Below are positions 25,706 through 32,917 of a stretch of DNA of 47,879 nt, piece after piece. The translations under genes were made by a program, and so were the position numbers. The DNA comes from a virus: positions 1 to 47,879 of IMG/VR virus record IMGVR_UViG_3300046804_001595; one strand, 5' to 3'. Numbering within the stretch: the first letter of the stretch is position 1; the number at the start of each line of letters is the position of its first letter. The notes beneath the pieces were generated by a model. The model ran no database searches. It was not told the DNA's origin and saw only the letters and a list, made by a program, of their open reading frames with translations.

Positions 25706-25887
25706 CTTCTATTCTCCAACAATACACTCTTGAAGATTTCGTCAAATGTCGTAATCAAAAAGAATGGATTTGTGATGAATGTAGAAATTGTGGTGATAGA
25801 GATTGTTGCTCTGGAAATCACATAATGTTTAGAGTTCCTAAAACTGATGATTGTCTCTGTTCTATTTGTATGAGTAAATTGAAATGA
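25702..25887 (+). CDS. Cysteine-rich mini-protein
   Basis: 61 residues with ten Cys (KCRNQKEWICDECRNCGDRD, 'CCSGNH', 'CLCSICMSKLK'). Cys/His spacing suggests one or two zinc sites. Such small zinc-binders are frequent in phage takeover regions. ATGACT junction at the start. Confidence 0.55.
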   Translation: MTSILQQYTLEDFVKCRNQKEWICDECRNCGDRDCCSGNHIMFRVPKTDDCLCSICMSKLK

Positions 25888-26081
25888 AACTTTCATATAA
25901 TCTCAAACAGTTTTGGTTGCGAAGATTGATGTGGAGATGGTGTTTTGATTGGTGGTTTAGAGTAATGTATCCTCACATTTATTATAGTGAATATGGTAAA
26001 AGGTATGAGGAATATGTGAGTGATGATGATATATTGTGGTTTTGGAACTATCTAAACAACTTTGATAATGAGGTATTATGA
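25884..26081 (+). CDS. Hypothetical Trp-rich protein
   Basis: 65 residues with a Trp/Arg-rich amphipathic first half (FWLRRLMWRWCFDWWFRVMY), possibly membrane-associated, and an acidic second half. Overlaps both neighbours by 4 nt. Confidence 0.45.
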   Translation: MKLSYNLKQFWLRRLMWRWCFDWWFRVMYPHIYYSEYGKRYEEYVSDDDILWFWNYLNNFDNEVL

Positions 26082-26272
26082 CTTTACTTGAAACACTTGA
26101 ATACTTTCTCACAGAAACCGCAGCAGATATGGATGGTTTGTCTTGGGAAATCCGTGAAGAAACTAATTTTGAGGACAATAACATAGAGCATTTGACTGAA
26201 TGTTATGATTTTCAAAAAGAACTTTATGATAATCTCAAACAAATCAAACTGATGATTGAAGAACTGAAATGA
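26078..26272 (+). CDS. Hypothetical acidic helical protein
   Basis: 64 residues (TLLETLEYFLTETAADMDGL), with a helical C-terminus (LYDNLKQIKLMIEELK). ATGACT junction; not recognised. Confidence 0.45.
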   Translation: MTLLETLEYFLTETAADMDGLSWEIREETNFEDNNIEHLTECYDFQKELYDNLKQIKLMIEELK

Positions 26273-26445
26273 CTGAACCAACCGACACAGAAATCCTTGA
26301 GTTTCTACTCAATCAGTTCCAAGGACATTCTCTCAAAATGAATGGTGAAAGTGATTGGGTTTTTATCAATACTGGATTTCCTATGAACCACGCAAAAGGA
26401 CAAACCGCAAGAGATGCTGTGATTGCTGCTATGAGGGCAAAATGA
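26269..26445 (+). CDS. Hypothetical protein
   Basis: 58 residues (TEPTDTEILEFLLNQFQGHS, then 'WVFINTGFPMNHAKGQTARD'). An overlooked small gene that fills the gap between two coupled genes exactly, with 4-nt overlaps on both sides. Unknown function. Confidence 0.5.
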   Translation: MTEPTDTEILEFLLNQFQGHSLKMNGESDWVFINTGFPMNHAKGQTARDAVIAAMRAK

Positions 26446-26648
26446 CTTACGAAGAATTTTTAGATATTCCATTTAGTTCTCTCAAAGATATTGAAACTAT
26501 CCTTATCTTGAAAGACAAACACAATATGGATATTACCGAACAAGAAGAAGATTTGTGTAGGCATATCAGCAAGTATTATGGAGAGCAAATCAAATCTTAT
26601 GAACTCTTCAAGAACAAAGAAAAACTTGAAAAACTTTTTAGAAAATGA
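26442..26648 (+). CDS. MTYEEF-family small protein, copy 2
   Basis: 68 residues, opening TYEEFLDIPFSSLKDIETIL, then 'DITEQEEDLCRHI' and a basic helical end. Paralogue of the gene at 21052. The ATGACT junction fixes the start. Confidence 0.55.
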   Translation: MTYEEFLDIPFSSLKDIETILILKDKHNMDITEQEEDLCRHISKYYGEQIKSYELFKNKEKLEKLFRK

Positions 26649-26857
26649 CTAACGAAGAACTTCTAAAACTTGCTAACACCTATGGGTTTGATAGACACAT
26701 AAGTAAAACAACACACGACATTTACTGGGAATGTGATGAAAAAGACTTCTTGAAGTTTGCCAGAGCACTTTATGATGAGGGTTATACTAAAGGTTTCAAA
26801 GTAGGGCACGATGCTGGTTGGGAACTAAATGAAGAAGTATCACGCAGAGGATTATGA
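26645..26857 (+). CDS. EGYTKGFKVGHDAGW-family small protein, copy 2
   Basis: 70 residues. Its second half repeats that of the gene at 25505, and the preceding 'FLKFARALYDEGY' also matches. The first 30 residues differ. ATGACT junctions at both ends. Confidence 0.6.
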   Translation: MTNEELLKLANTYGFDRHISKTTHDIYWECDEKDFLKFARALYDEGYTKGFKVGHDAGWELNEEVSRRGL

Positions 26858-27423
26858 CTGAAAGGTTAAATCATAAACTTGATACAAGCAAACTCAAAAC
26901 CATCAAAGATATAAAAAATGTCTTTGATACTATGTCTTTGGTTGCTTCTATGGATGAAGATAATGAACGATATGAGATTGCAAAAGAATACTTCACTATT
27001 CCTTATGTTGCTCCTGAACTTAAAGGTACATTCAAATTACCACGCAAGTCATTAGAAGAAATATCCCAAGAATGTGAAGAGAAGTTTGATAAACATATTG
27101 AGAGTATCAAGCATAAGTTTGCTGAACTCAAATGTCATCAAGAGTATCTTTACAATCAAAAGTTCAATAGAATTATTGAGAACTTTGAGTATGCGAAGGA
27201 ACACGGACAATTCCCAGTCAGACTTACAATAGGTAATTTAGATTGTTCTACCCTTGGTGTGAGTAGTGCTGTAGATTGGAGCACAGAATTTAGAATTGGT
27301 AAAGATGAGGTAGGATACTGGGACATCAAACCAAACATCAAAGTGTATCTGAAAAAGAAACCAAATCGTATTGTGAGATACTTTACTAAATTACTTCTTG
27401 ATTTTACTTGGAACGACAAATGA
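26854..27423 (+). CDS. Hypothetical protein
   Basis: 189 residues: a charged helical first half (KLDTSKLKTIKDIKNVFDTM and 'EISQECEEKFDKHIESIKHK'), then a beta-rich segment (FPVRLTIGNLDCST, 'FRIGKDEVGYWDI') and a basic end. No family recognised. Coupled on both sides. Confidence 0.55.
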   Translation: MTERLNHKLDTSKLKTIKDIKNVFDTMSLVASMDEDNERYEIAKEYFTIPYVAPELKGTFKLPRKSLEEISQECEEKFDKHIESIKHKFAELKCHQEYLYNQKFNRIIENFEYAKEHGQFPVRLTIGNLDCSTLGVSSAVDWSTEFRIGKDEVGYWDIKPNIKVYLKKKPNRIVRYFTKLLLDFTWNDK

Positions 27424-27623
27424 CTAAACTATCAGCAGCAGACCTTATGGTAATCCATAATACTCTCTATAAAAGTTTAAATGTCGTGGGAAATAGTATT
27501 TGGACACAAGAAACCAGAGAAAGAGTTATGGATAAGGTGTCTGTTATTATGGAACAAATGAAAGCAGAAGTTGTCTGTGGTGATGTAGAACCTATTGTAG
27601 TGAGTGGAGATGTGGGAGGATGA
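27420..27623 (+). CDS. Conserved small cyanophage protein
   Basis: 67 residues (LSAADLMVIHNTLYKSLNVV, then 'RERVMDKVSVIMEQM'). I recall related sequences in many cyanomyoviruses; unknown role, helical. ATGACT junction. Confidence 0.55.
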   Translation: MTKLSAADLMVIHNTLYKSLNVVGNSIWTQETRERVMDKVSVIMEQMKAEVVCGDVEPIVVSGDVGG

Positions 27624-27667
27624 GTAAAGAAGAAATCAAAACACTTTCTTATGGAGAACTGAAATGA
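27620..27667 (+). CDS. Possible 15-residue micro-gene or gene remnant
   Basis: ATG overlapping the preceding stop, then SKEEIKTLSYGELK and a TGA that overlaps the next ATG. The overlaps at both ends are typical of real genes in the cluster, but the length suggests a degraded gene or a coupling leader. Confidence 0.3.
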   Translation: MSKEEIKTLSYGELK

Positions 27668-27849
27668 TTGAACGTACAAAATTCACACACATCACACGAG
27701 TGATTGACCAAAAGACAGGTATTCATTATCTTGACGGTGTAGATACAAATGGGTATCACTGGACTGCTGAAATGCAAACTGGTGTAGAACGATGGATTAT
27801 CTACAAAGAAGTTTGGAAAAAAGACCCGCAAATGCCATACGACCTATGA
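27664..27849 (+). CDS. Hypothetical protein
   Basis: 61 residues, beta-type (THITRVIDQKTGIHYLDGVD, 'WTAEMQTGVERWIIY'). Start overlaps the micro-gene stop, and its own stop overlaps an ATGACT start. Confidence 0.5.
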   Translation: MIERTKFTHITRVIDQKTGIHYLDGVDTNGYHWTAEMQTGVERWIIYKEVWKKDPQMPYDL

Positions 27850-28073
27850 CTAAACATCCTACATCAGAATGGGAATGGGAAGACACTGCCGAAGTCGCAT
27901 TTCAGGAATGGTTCAACGGAGAGTATGGGAATTTTACATTCCGTAGTGAATGGTTCTTTGGAGATTGTGAAGTTGAGGATGTGAATACTCGTAAGGACTT
28001 GATGACCAAGTGGTTGCACTCTGCCTTCTTGATGGGTTATAATACTGGGAGATGCTCCAAGACCGATGAGTGA
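27846..28073 (+). CDS. Hypothetical protein
   Basis: 75 residues (EWEWEDTAEVAFQEWFNGEY, 'DLMTKWLHSAFLMGYNTG'). Acidic and helical. Overlaps the next gene by 8 nt. Confidence 0.5.
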   Translation: MTKHPTSEWEWEDTAEVAFQEWFNGEYGNFTFRSEWFFGDCEVEDVNTRKDLMTKWLHSAFLMGYNTGRCSKTDE

Positions 28074-28848
28074 TTTAATCTTCTACACAAATGGTGAGGA
28101 AACATCCCGTATACCTTTTCCAACTCCTGGAACCAAATGTCCTGAAACTCAACTTGAAATCAAAATGACTGAAACCGACATCTCAAAAGTTCTCATAGAA
28201 GGAGACTACGCAACCATTATGGGTGTGAAGTATAAGAGAGTAGAAGAACAAGAATTCACACTTGAACTTACACTTGACGAACTTCACATGCTTGATAAGT
28301 ATGTTGAATATTGTGAAGAAACAAAAGAGTTTTTTGATAAACTCAAGAATGCTTATCCTAAACCAAAATCACCAGTAGAAGAAGCATATAAGGATGCTTA
28401 TGGGTATTATCCTGATATGGAACATAATATTAATTCATTTACAATATTCCAGAAAGGTTATGAGGCAGCACAACCCAAAGCAGTTCCAGTTGATGAACCA
28501 GAGTATTATGATGAAGTAGAGTGGGATGAGAAAGATAATCCAAAACCTATGAATGAAGTTATTGATAGGATGCTGAAAAAATGGGAAGAAAATCCACCAG
28601 ACTTTTTGAAGTTTGAACTGGGTAAAACTCTGGAAACACTCATTACTCGTTGGTGGTGTGATGTATTCACAACAAGAGAAGACTGGGATATGGAGACTGC
28701 GATTGATGATTTGATTGACCAGATACAACTTTGGTTGCCTAAAGAACAATCACACGAAGGAACCCAGGATGTTTCTGTAATTGACTTGGTAGACGGATAT
28801 AATGATTGCCTCACCAAAATCAAATCCAAATTGAGGAACAAACGATGA
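28066..28848 (+). CDS. Hypothetical acidic protein
   Basis: 260 residues, one of the longest in the small-gene cluster. A beta N-terminus (IEGDYATIMGVKYKRVEE) is followed by a helical part, then an acidic Pro-rich linker (VPVDEPEYYDEVEWDEKDNP) and a helical C-terminal domain (MNEVIDRMLKKWEE, 'DLIDQIQLWLP'). It looks like two former small proteins joined by a linker; no family recognised. Confidence 0.55.
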   Translation: MSDLIFYTNGEETSRIPFPTPGTKCPETQLEIKMTETDISKVLIEGDYATIMGVKYKRVEEQEFTLELTLDELHMLDKYVEYCEETKEFFDKLKNAYPKPKSPVEEAYKDAYGYYPDMEHNINSFTIFQKGYEAAQPKAVPVDEPEYYDEVEWDEKDNPKPMNEVIDRMLKKWEENPPDFLKFELGKTLETLITRWWCDVFTTREDWDMETAIDDLIDQIQLWLPKEQSHEGTQDVSVIDLVDGYNDCLTKIKSKLRNKR

Positions 28849-29027
28849 CTAAACGAAACCTAAAACAACAACTCCAATATACCTACTATGAGGATATAGA
28901 GGATGGTAGAACAGCTGAAGCGATTGATTATACTGCTTTGATTGAAATTATTGATGATTTGTATGATAAAATTGAAACACTTCAAAGAGATAATGAATTT
29001 CTAAAATCTTATGCTTGGGAACGATGA
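28845..29027 (+). CDS. Hypothetical coiled-coil protein
   Basis: 60 residues; the last 35 (ALIEIIDDLYDKIETLQRDN) form a short coiled coil. ATGACT junctions at both ends. Confidence 0.5.
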   Translation: MTKRNLKQQLQYTYYEDIEDGRTAEAIDYTALIEIIDDLYDKIETLQRDNEFLKSYAWER

Positions 29028-29086
29028 CTAAAGAACAAGCAGATGAAAATTGGAAGAAGTTTCAGGAGAGTTTTAATGAGAATTGA
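29024..29086 (+). CDS. Possible 20-residue micro-gene
   Basis: Starts at an ATGACT junction like its neighbours (TKEQADENWKKFQESFNEN) and overlaps the next start. Either a remnant or a very small peptide gene. Confidence 0.3.
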   Translation: MTKEQADENWKKFQESFNEN

Positions 29087-29252
29087 AATCACTTATACAC
29101 CACATCCAACCAAAGGATATACTGCTACAATCTGGGATGGACCTGATGGTATTGATGAGGATAGTTTTGTTTGTCGTTCTCTTGGGGAATGTTTTGAGCA
29201 GATTGTAATGTGGAGAACACTTAACGCACAAAGTTATCGTGAGGTAGAATGA
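29076..29252 (+). CDS. Hypothetical protein
   Basis: 58 residues: RIEITYTPHPTKGYTATIWD, then 'CRSLGECFEQIVMWRTLNA'. The beta-hairpin followed by a helix resembles a small HicB-like/dsRBD-like layout, but length and motifs do not settle it. Preceded by GGAGAG. Confidence 0.5.
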   Translation: MRIEITYTPHPTKGYTATIWDGPDGIDEDSFVCRSLGECFEQIVMWRTLNAQSYREVE

Positions 29253-29494
29253 TTTCTGAAGAAGACAAGTTTGCTTTACAAGAGTTTCTCCGTGGTGTTA
29301 GTGTATTTCTTGGTGCCTCTGCTGTATTCATCATTATTCTGATTGTACTAGCATACTTTGCCTCTGGTGATAAACCAATCAACTCTGCCTCATTTGAAGT
29401 GGTTGATAAGTATAAAGAGTGTGATGTAGTAAGATATGCACCACACCAAGTTGCGGAGTATAAGTATTTCCTCTACTGCGAGAAGAACAAATGA
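29249..29494 (+). CDS. Small membrane protein
   Basis: 81 residues. One transmembrane helix at about 17-40 (VFLGASAVFIIILIVLAYFA), followed by a domain with two Cys. Orientation and function unknown. Confidence 0.55.
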   Translation: MISEEDKFALQEFLRGVSVFLGASAVFIIILIVLAYFASGDKPINSASFEVVDKYKECDVVRYAPHQVAEYKYFLYCEKNK

Positions 29495-30069
29495 ATGAAG
29501 ACATGCCGTGGGTCAATCTCACACAAGAAGAAGTAGAAGAACTCCGCAACAAAAAACACGAACTCACTGAATACGGAAAACAGAGGTTGAGAGAACTTAT
29601 CTACAAACAGGATATGAAAAAAATGGAAGATGCTGCAAAAGACCTTGTTCTTGAAAATCTCACACACGAAGAGATGCTGGAAATTGCTGAAAAAAGAGAG
29701 GCAGAAAACAAGGCACTTGCTGCCCTTGATGAACTCTATGAGAAGCACGGTGATGCTATGCTGAAACTTGCTGAGATTGAGAAAGATGAGTGGGAACGCA
29801 AAAAACGTGCTGATACTGTATTAGCACGATATAATCACTTCTACAATGAAGAATGTTCTGGGATGCCACATGGCACACCAATCACACCAGAACACATGCA
29901 AGCAATGGCACTGCAATGTATGATGGATGCTCTCATTTGTGAAAATCTGAATGTAGAGTATAATGCGATTGCTATTGATGATGTCAAGGATTTGATTGAA
30001 GGATTGTATCGGCAGAGTGATGAGTTTTTAGAAAGAGTAAGAAAACTTAAGGAGGAAAATAATGGATAA
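29491..30069 (+). CDS. Hypothetical highly charged helical protein
   Basis: 192 residues, rich in Glu and Lys. The first ~120 residues are long helices (TQEEVEELRNKKHELTEYGK, 'MLEIAEKREAENKALAALDE') with coiled-coil potential; the end is a second helix pair. No motif recognised. Confidence 0.55.
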   Translation: MNEDMPWVNLTQEEVEELRNKKHELTEYGKQRLRELIYKQDMKKMEDAAKDLVLENLTHEEMLEIAEKREAENKALAALDELYEKHGDAMLKLAEIEKDEWERKKRADTVLARYNHFYNEECSGMPHGTPITPEHMQAMALQCMMDALICENLNVEYNAIAIDDVKDLIEGLYRQSDEFLERVRKLKEENNG

Positions 30070-30361
30070 ACCATTCTATCGTTTCTTTGCCATTGATTAC
30101 TTTGCCACTGGTGAAGGACGTTCATTCTGGTTGAAAATTTGCCGTAACTATCAAAGAGTTGATGGTAGAGACAGAGAATATGAAAAGTTTGTAAAGTTTG
30201 TTGATTGCGATCATTATATGCACGGATTTGAGGAACTCACCGAAAGAGAGTTTCTGGACAAATATACAAGGTTTATTCCATATTTTGTTGCAGAAATGAT
30301 GCAACGAAGAGATCAACCTGCATTTACTTGGGAAACACATTTACATTTCAATTACTCATAA
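30062..30361 (+). CDS. Hypothetical protein
   Basis: 99 residues, aromatic and basic (FYRFFAIDYFATGEGRSFWL). GGAGG lies 6 nt before the ATG, an unusually strong ribosome-binding site for this cluster. Unknown family. Confidence 0.55.
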   Translation: MDKPFYRFFAIDYFATGEGRSFWLKICRNYQRVDGRDREYEKFVKFVDCDHYMHGFEELTEREFLDKYTRFIPYFVAEMMQRRDQPAFTWETHLHFNYS

Positions 30362-30510
30362 TGAACCTCACATACCGACAACTGATTCTCTTGACAACGG
30401 CTATCACCCTGTTCTATGATGAAGTAGCAAAGACATCCACACCTGAAATGAAACAGGAACTGATGGAACTTGGTGAGATTATTCAAGATGCTGCACTAAA
30501 AGCAAAATGA
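30361..30510 (+). CDS. Small helical protein
   Basis: 49 residues (NLTYRQLILLTTAITLFYDE, then 'EMKQELMELGEIIQDAALKA'). The start chosen is the ATG directly at the preceding stop. Unknown function. Confidence 0.5.
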   Translation: MNLTYRQLILLTTAITLFYDEVAKTSTPEMKQELMELGEIIQDAALKAK

Positions 30511-30689
30511 ACGATGAAAAGAACCCTGATGAGATTGTCGTCAGGGATATTGATATGATACACTTTGAAATGATGGATGATGGTTTCCTCTGGTGTGGAA
30601 TCTATCATAAGAATGGTCAGATTGATCACTTCAACATCACTGCAAAGAAGAACAAACTCTCTACTCTCTGGATGCCCAACTGCGGATAA
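30507..30689 (+). CDS. Hypothetical protein
   Basis: 60 residues, beta-rich (VVRDIDMIHFEMMDDGFLWC, 'IYHKNGQIDHFNITAKK'). 4-nt overlap with the previous gene. Confidence 0.5.
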   Translation: MNDEKNPDEIVVRDIDMIHFEMMDDGFLWCGIYHKNGQIDHFNITAKKNKLSTLWMPNCG

Positions 30690-30693
30690 TACT

Positions 30694-30924
30694 ATGGTGT
30701 GGAAAGAATACTGGCAGATGACCAAATGGGAATGGTTTTTTGAAGGGTTTCGTCATATTGAATATATCATTGATTGTCGTATTACGATGGATCATTTTGG
30801 ATATGATGACTTCTGGGAGTCTCTCAGTTGGGGATGGTGCTGTACCTACATATATCCTTATGATGATCCTTATGATCCTCGCATTTCACCTGAACGCAAA
30901 CTACGATTAGGGAGGTGGACATAA
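30694..30924 (+). CDS. Hypothetical Trp-rich protein
   Basis: 76 residues (WKEYWQMTKWEWFFEGFRHI, then 'FWESLSWGWCCTYIYPYDDP'). It shares the 'W/Y-rich, FGYDDFWESLSWGW' layout with the next gene's 'RYSDFWLNLNHGWDH' segment, so the two are likely distant paralogues. Unknown function. Confidence 0.5.
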   Translation: MVWKEYWQMTKWEWFFEGFRHIEYIIDCRITMDHFGYDDFWESLSWGWCCTYIYPYDDPYDPRISPERKLRLGRWT

Positions 30925-31286
30925 TGGACTTTCCAGTGTTCTTAAACAAATGGATCATCGGATTAAAACCGATTAAGTACACAATTTTCTGGTATTGGTA
31001 TCGTCTAGTAAATCATTCTGGTTGGAGGATGGATGATCACCAACGCTATTCTGATTTCTGGTTAAATCTTAATCATGGTTGGGATCATATGAACTATGTC
31101 CATAAGTTTGAAGAGTTTTGGGGTAAAGGTTCTTATCCACCAGAGAAGATTGTGTTACCAAAAGAAAACTTTGATGCTCTTGTTGAGAGACTTAATGCTC
31201 CACCAGACCCTAAAGTAATTGCAAGATTGAAAGAAATTATGTCCAAAAAAGCACCTTGGGATGATGACTATGAAAGTTCCAAGTAA
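30924..31286 (+). CDS. Trp-rich protein with TacA/DUF1778-antitoxin-like C-terminal tail
   Basis: 120 residues in two parts. Residues 1-70 are aromatic (IFWYWYRLVNHSGWRMDD, 'YSDFWLNLNHGWDHM'). Residues 76-112 read IVLPKENFDALVERLNAPPD, then 'LKEIMSKKAPWD'. This follows the 'L-x-x-x-x-(F/W)-x-x-(F/L)-x-x-x-L-x-x-P-P-x-P ... L...PW' tail by which TacA-type (DUF1778) antitoxins grip GNAT toxins. No ribbon-helix-helix precedes it and no toxin adjoins. A phage decoy that neutralises a host toxin is an inference. GGAGG precedes the start by 9 nt. Confidence 0.5.
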   Translation: MDFPVFLNKWIIGLKPIKYTIFWYWYRLVNHSGWRMDDHQRYSDFWLNLNHGWDHMNYVHKFEEFWGKGSYPPEKIVLPKENFDALVERLNAPPDPKVIARLKEIMSKKAPWDDDYESSK

Positions 31287-31452
31287 AGCAGAACTCCTTC
31301 ACTTTAGGATGCAAGCAGCAATTCGTGAGAATGTATTTGACGAAACTCAATTTCATTATTTGGGGGAACGTAACGGACAATACTGGTATTTTATTGGTGG
31401 GTATGAAGTATCTTCTGATCAACTTGAAGAGTTTGAGGTTGTTGATGAATGA
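31270..31452 (+). CDS. Conserved small cyanophage protein
   Basis: 60 residues (PSKAELLHFRMQAAIRENVF, 'FHYLGERNGQYWYFIGGYEV'). I recall similar proteins in cyanomyoviruses. Of three nearby ATGs I use the third, which gives MKVPSK; the others add 2-3 residues. Confidence 0.55.
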   Translation: MKVPSKAELLHFRMQAAIRENVFDETQFHYLGERNGQYWYFIGGYEVSSDQLEEFEVVDE

Positions 31453-31483
31453 AAATTTATATAAAAGGGTGATGATGATTATT

Positions 31484-31491
31484 AATAAATA
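31484..31491 (+). promoter_or_regulatory. Candidate T4-type late promoter (AATAAATA)
   Basis: An exact octamer 13 nt before the start of the candidate capsid-targeted protein. This is the shortest distance among the copies, so the leader would be only a few bases. Confidence 0.45.
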
Positions 31492-31504
31492 TTTTCAAAA
31501 AGTC

Positions 31505-31681
31505 ATGATTACTTTCAAACAGTTTTTAGGCGAAGCAAAAAAGAAAAAACCACTATACTCTAAAAAACACATAGAAAAGCAATTAAACAAGCAAGGTGGA
31601 ATTGGCGCAAAAGCAGTAGAAAAATATATTGAACAAAATCCAAATCGTGGTCCTCGTGAGTATAGATTAGGTGACAGATAA
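31505..31681 (+). CDS. Candidate capsid-targeted internal protein, MITFKQFLGEA start
   Basis: 58 residues. The N-terminus MITFKQFLGEAKKKK resembles the capsid-targeting sequence of T4 internal proteins (MKTYQEFIAEA), in which gp21 protease cuts after the Glu: here LGE|A fits the (I/L)-x-E|A rule. The mature part would be basic (KKKKPLYSKKHIEKQLNKQG), as expected for a DNA-packed, injected protein. A late-type octamer precedes it. The second candidate of this kind is at 44176. Inference from short motifs; no ribosome-binding site is obvious. Confidence 0.5.
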   Translation: MITFKQFLGEAKKKKPLYSKKHIEKQLNKQGGIGAKAVEKYIEQNPNRGPREYRLGDR

Positions 31682-31844
31682 ATCTAAAATCTTTCATAAC
31701 ATTTGGTGTTGTGCCTACCAAAGGCGTTATATGTATCGCGGCACACCCCGTGAACAGAGGGAACATGATACAATACTCATGTGTTTGAACATGAAGGATG
31801 TGAAATTTTATCAATTTGATACGGAGAAACCACGTTATGTTTAG
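31671..31844 (+). CDS. Hypothetical protein (GTG start)
   Basis: 57 residues. GTG overlaps the end of the previous gene (GTGACAGATAA), the frame stays open through what would otherwise be a 155-nt gap, and the stop overlaps the next ATG. The product (TDKSKIFHNIWCCAYQRRYM, 'REQREHDTILMCLNMKDVKFY') is unknown. Confidence 0.5.
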   Translation: MTDKSKIFHNIWCCAYQRRYMYRGTPREQREHDTILMCLNMKDVKFYQFDTEKPRYV

Positions 31845-32235
31845 TACACCACTTAAAGGAACACATCCAAATAAAACCAAGATGAACTGGTGGCAGTATT
31901 GGATTGGGCACTGCTGGATGACAGGATGGCAGAGTATGCGAATGACATTCCGCATCTGGGCAAATCTGATGACATCAGACTATGATGGTTATGCACTACT
32001 TAAGGAAGATGACCCAGAAACAGAATGTATTGAATGGTTCTGGGCATCTTTGAATGAGGATGATGTTTATCCTAAAGAGTTTCTTGAATATCTGATGCAA
32101 ATAGTTGATGATATTGAAACAGGTAAAGAAAAACTCATTCCACTTGACGAAGATTTCTTTGATAGAATAAAAGAACTTACTGATGGAGTTGAAATTGACC
32201 TTAATGAGGAATTAAAGGATGATGACGAAGTATGA
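31837..32235 (+). CDS. Hypothetical Trp-rich protein
   Basis: 132 residues: an aromatic N-terminal half (MNWWQYWIGHCWMTGWQSMR) and an acidic C-terminal half containing 'IPLDEDFFDRIKELTDG'. That short 'LDEDFFDRI' stretch is similar in position and pattern to the antitoxin-like tail of the gene at 30924, but it lacks the PP...PW ending. Possibly a diverged relative. Confidence 0.5.
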   Translation: MFSTPLKGTHPNKTKMNWWQYWIGHCWMTGWQSMRMTFRIWANLMTSDYDGYALLKEDDPETECIEWFWASLNEDDVYPKEFLEYLMQIVDDIETGKEKLIPLDEDFFDRIKELTDGVEIDLNEELKDDDEV

Positions 32236-32413
32236 TTACTTCTATGATGAACAACATTATGGTTGGGTTGTAGATAAACGCTACGATTGGATCAATATGC
32301 TATCAAAAATGAGAGATAATAATCCACAGCGTTTTGAAGAATTTGAATACTCAAATGCTACGATTTACCATCATTTAGAAAGATTACAACAAGAGCAAAA
32401 CCTTTACGACTAA
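32219..32413 (+). CDS. Hypothetical protein
   Basis: 64 residues (TKYDYFYDEQHYGWVVDKRY, helical end). Two adjacent ATGs are possible starts. Unknown. Confidence 0.5.
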   Translation: MMTKYDYFYDEQHYGWVVDKRYDWINMLSKMRDNNPQRFEEFEYSNATIYHHLERLQQEQNLYD

Positions 32414-32574
32414 TGAACTTTACACCTGAACAGTATAAACTTATTTTCACTGCTGTACGACGTTATCAGTTTGAGAAAACCATCCTTGATAGTAAAGAGT
32501 ATCATGAGTGTGGTGAGATACTTGACGAATTGTTTGATACCGTGTATACTCAACGAGTAGAGCAACCAACATGA
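32413..32574 (+). CDS. Hypothetical helical protein
   Basis: 53 residues (FTPEQYKLIFTAVRRYQFEK, then 'HECGEILDELFDTVY'). It begins one base after the previous stop's first base and overlaps the next ATG. I recall similar cyanophage proteins but no function. Confidence 0.5.
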   Translation: MNFTPEQYKLIFTAVRRYQFEKTILDSKEYHECGEILDELFDTVYTQRVEQPT

Positions 32575-32762
32575 TTAAACCAGTTAAAGAAGAGTTTCCG
32601 CATTTTGGATTTCCCGTTAAAATTGTTCACAAAGACGGTAAAGATCTAAAAGATAAAAAGACATGTTACTTCCAGTGTGAAGCACATGCTAAAAAATACA
32701 TAGAACGTTCTAAACTGAAGAAAAAAGATTACACTATTGTTTTTAAAGAGGACATTAAATGA
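32571..32762 (+). CDS. Hypothetical basic protein
   Basis: 63 residues, Lys-rich (IKPVKEEFPHFGFPVKIVHK, 'CYFQCEAHAKKYIERSKLKK'). Coupled on both sides. Unknown. Confidence 0.5.
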   Translation: MIKPVKEEFPHFGFPVKIVHKDGKDLKDKKTCYFQCEAHAKKYIERSKLKKKDYTIVFKEDIK

Positions 32763-32917
32763 CACTTCGTACCTTTACTGATAAAAATGGAAATGAATGG
32801 GAGTGGGATGAAAATCCTGAGGTTGAGGAAAGACTTAAAAAAATCCACGCTGGTGACTATCAAGGTCCACTTTATGCTCCCCATCCTGATATAAAAAATG
32901 GAAAAGAAACTAATTGA
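32759..32917 (+). CDS. Hypothetical protein
   Basis: 52 residues (TLRTFTDKNGNEWEWDENPE, ending 'APHPDIKNGKETN'). Overlaps the next gene by 20 nt. Unknown. Confidence 0.5.
   Translation: MTLRTFTDKNGNEWEWDENPEVEERLKKIHAGDYQGPLYAPHPDIKNGKETN

Noticed and set aside
29379-29748. Minus-strand hydrophobic frames in the small-gene cluster
   Set aside because: They are antisense to charged helical coding sequence, which gives Phe/Leu/Ser-rich shadows.
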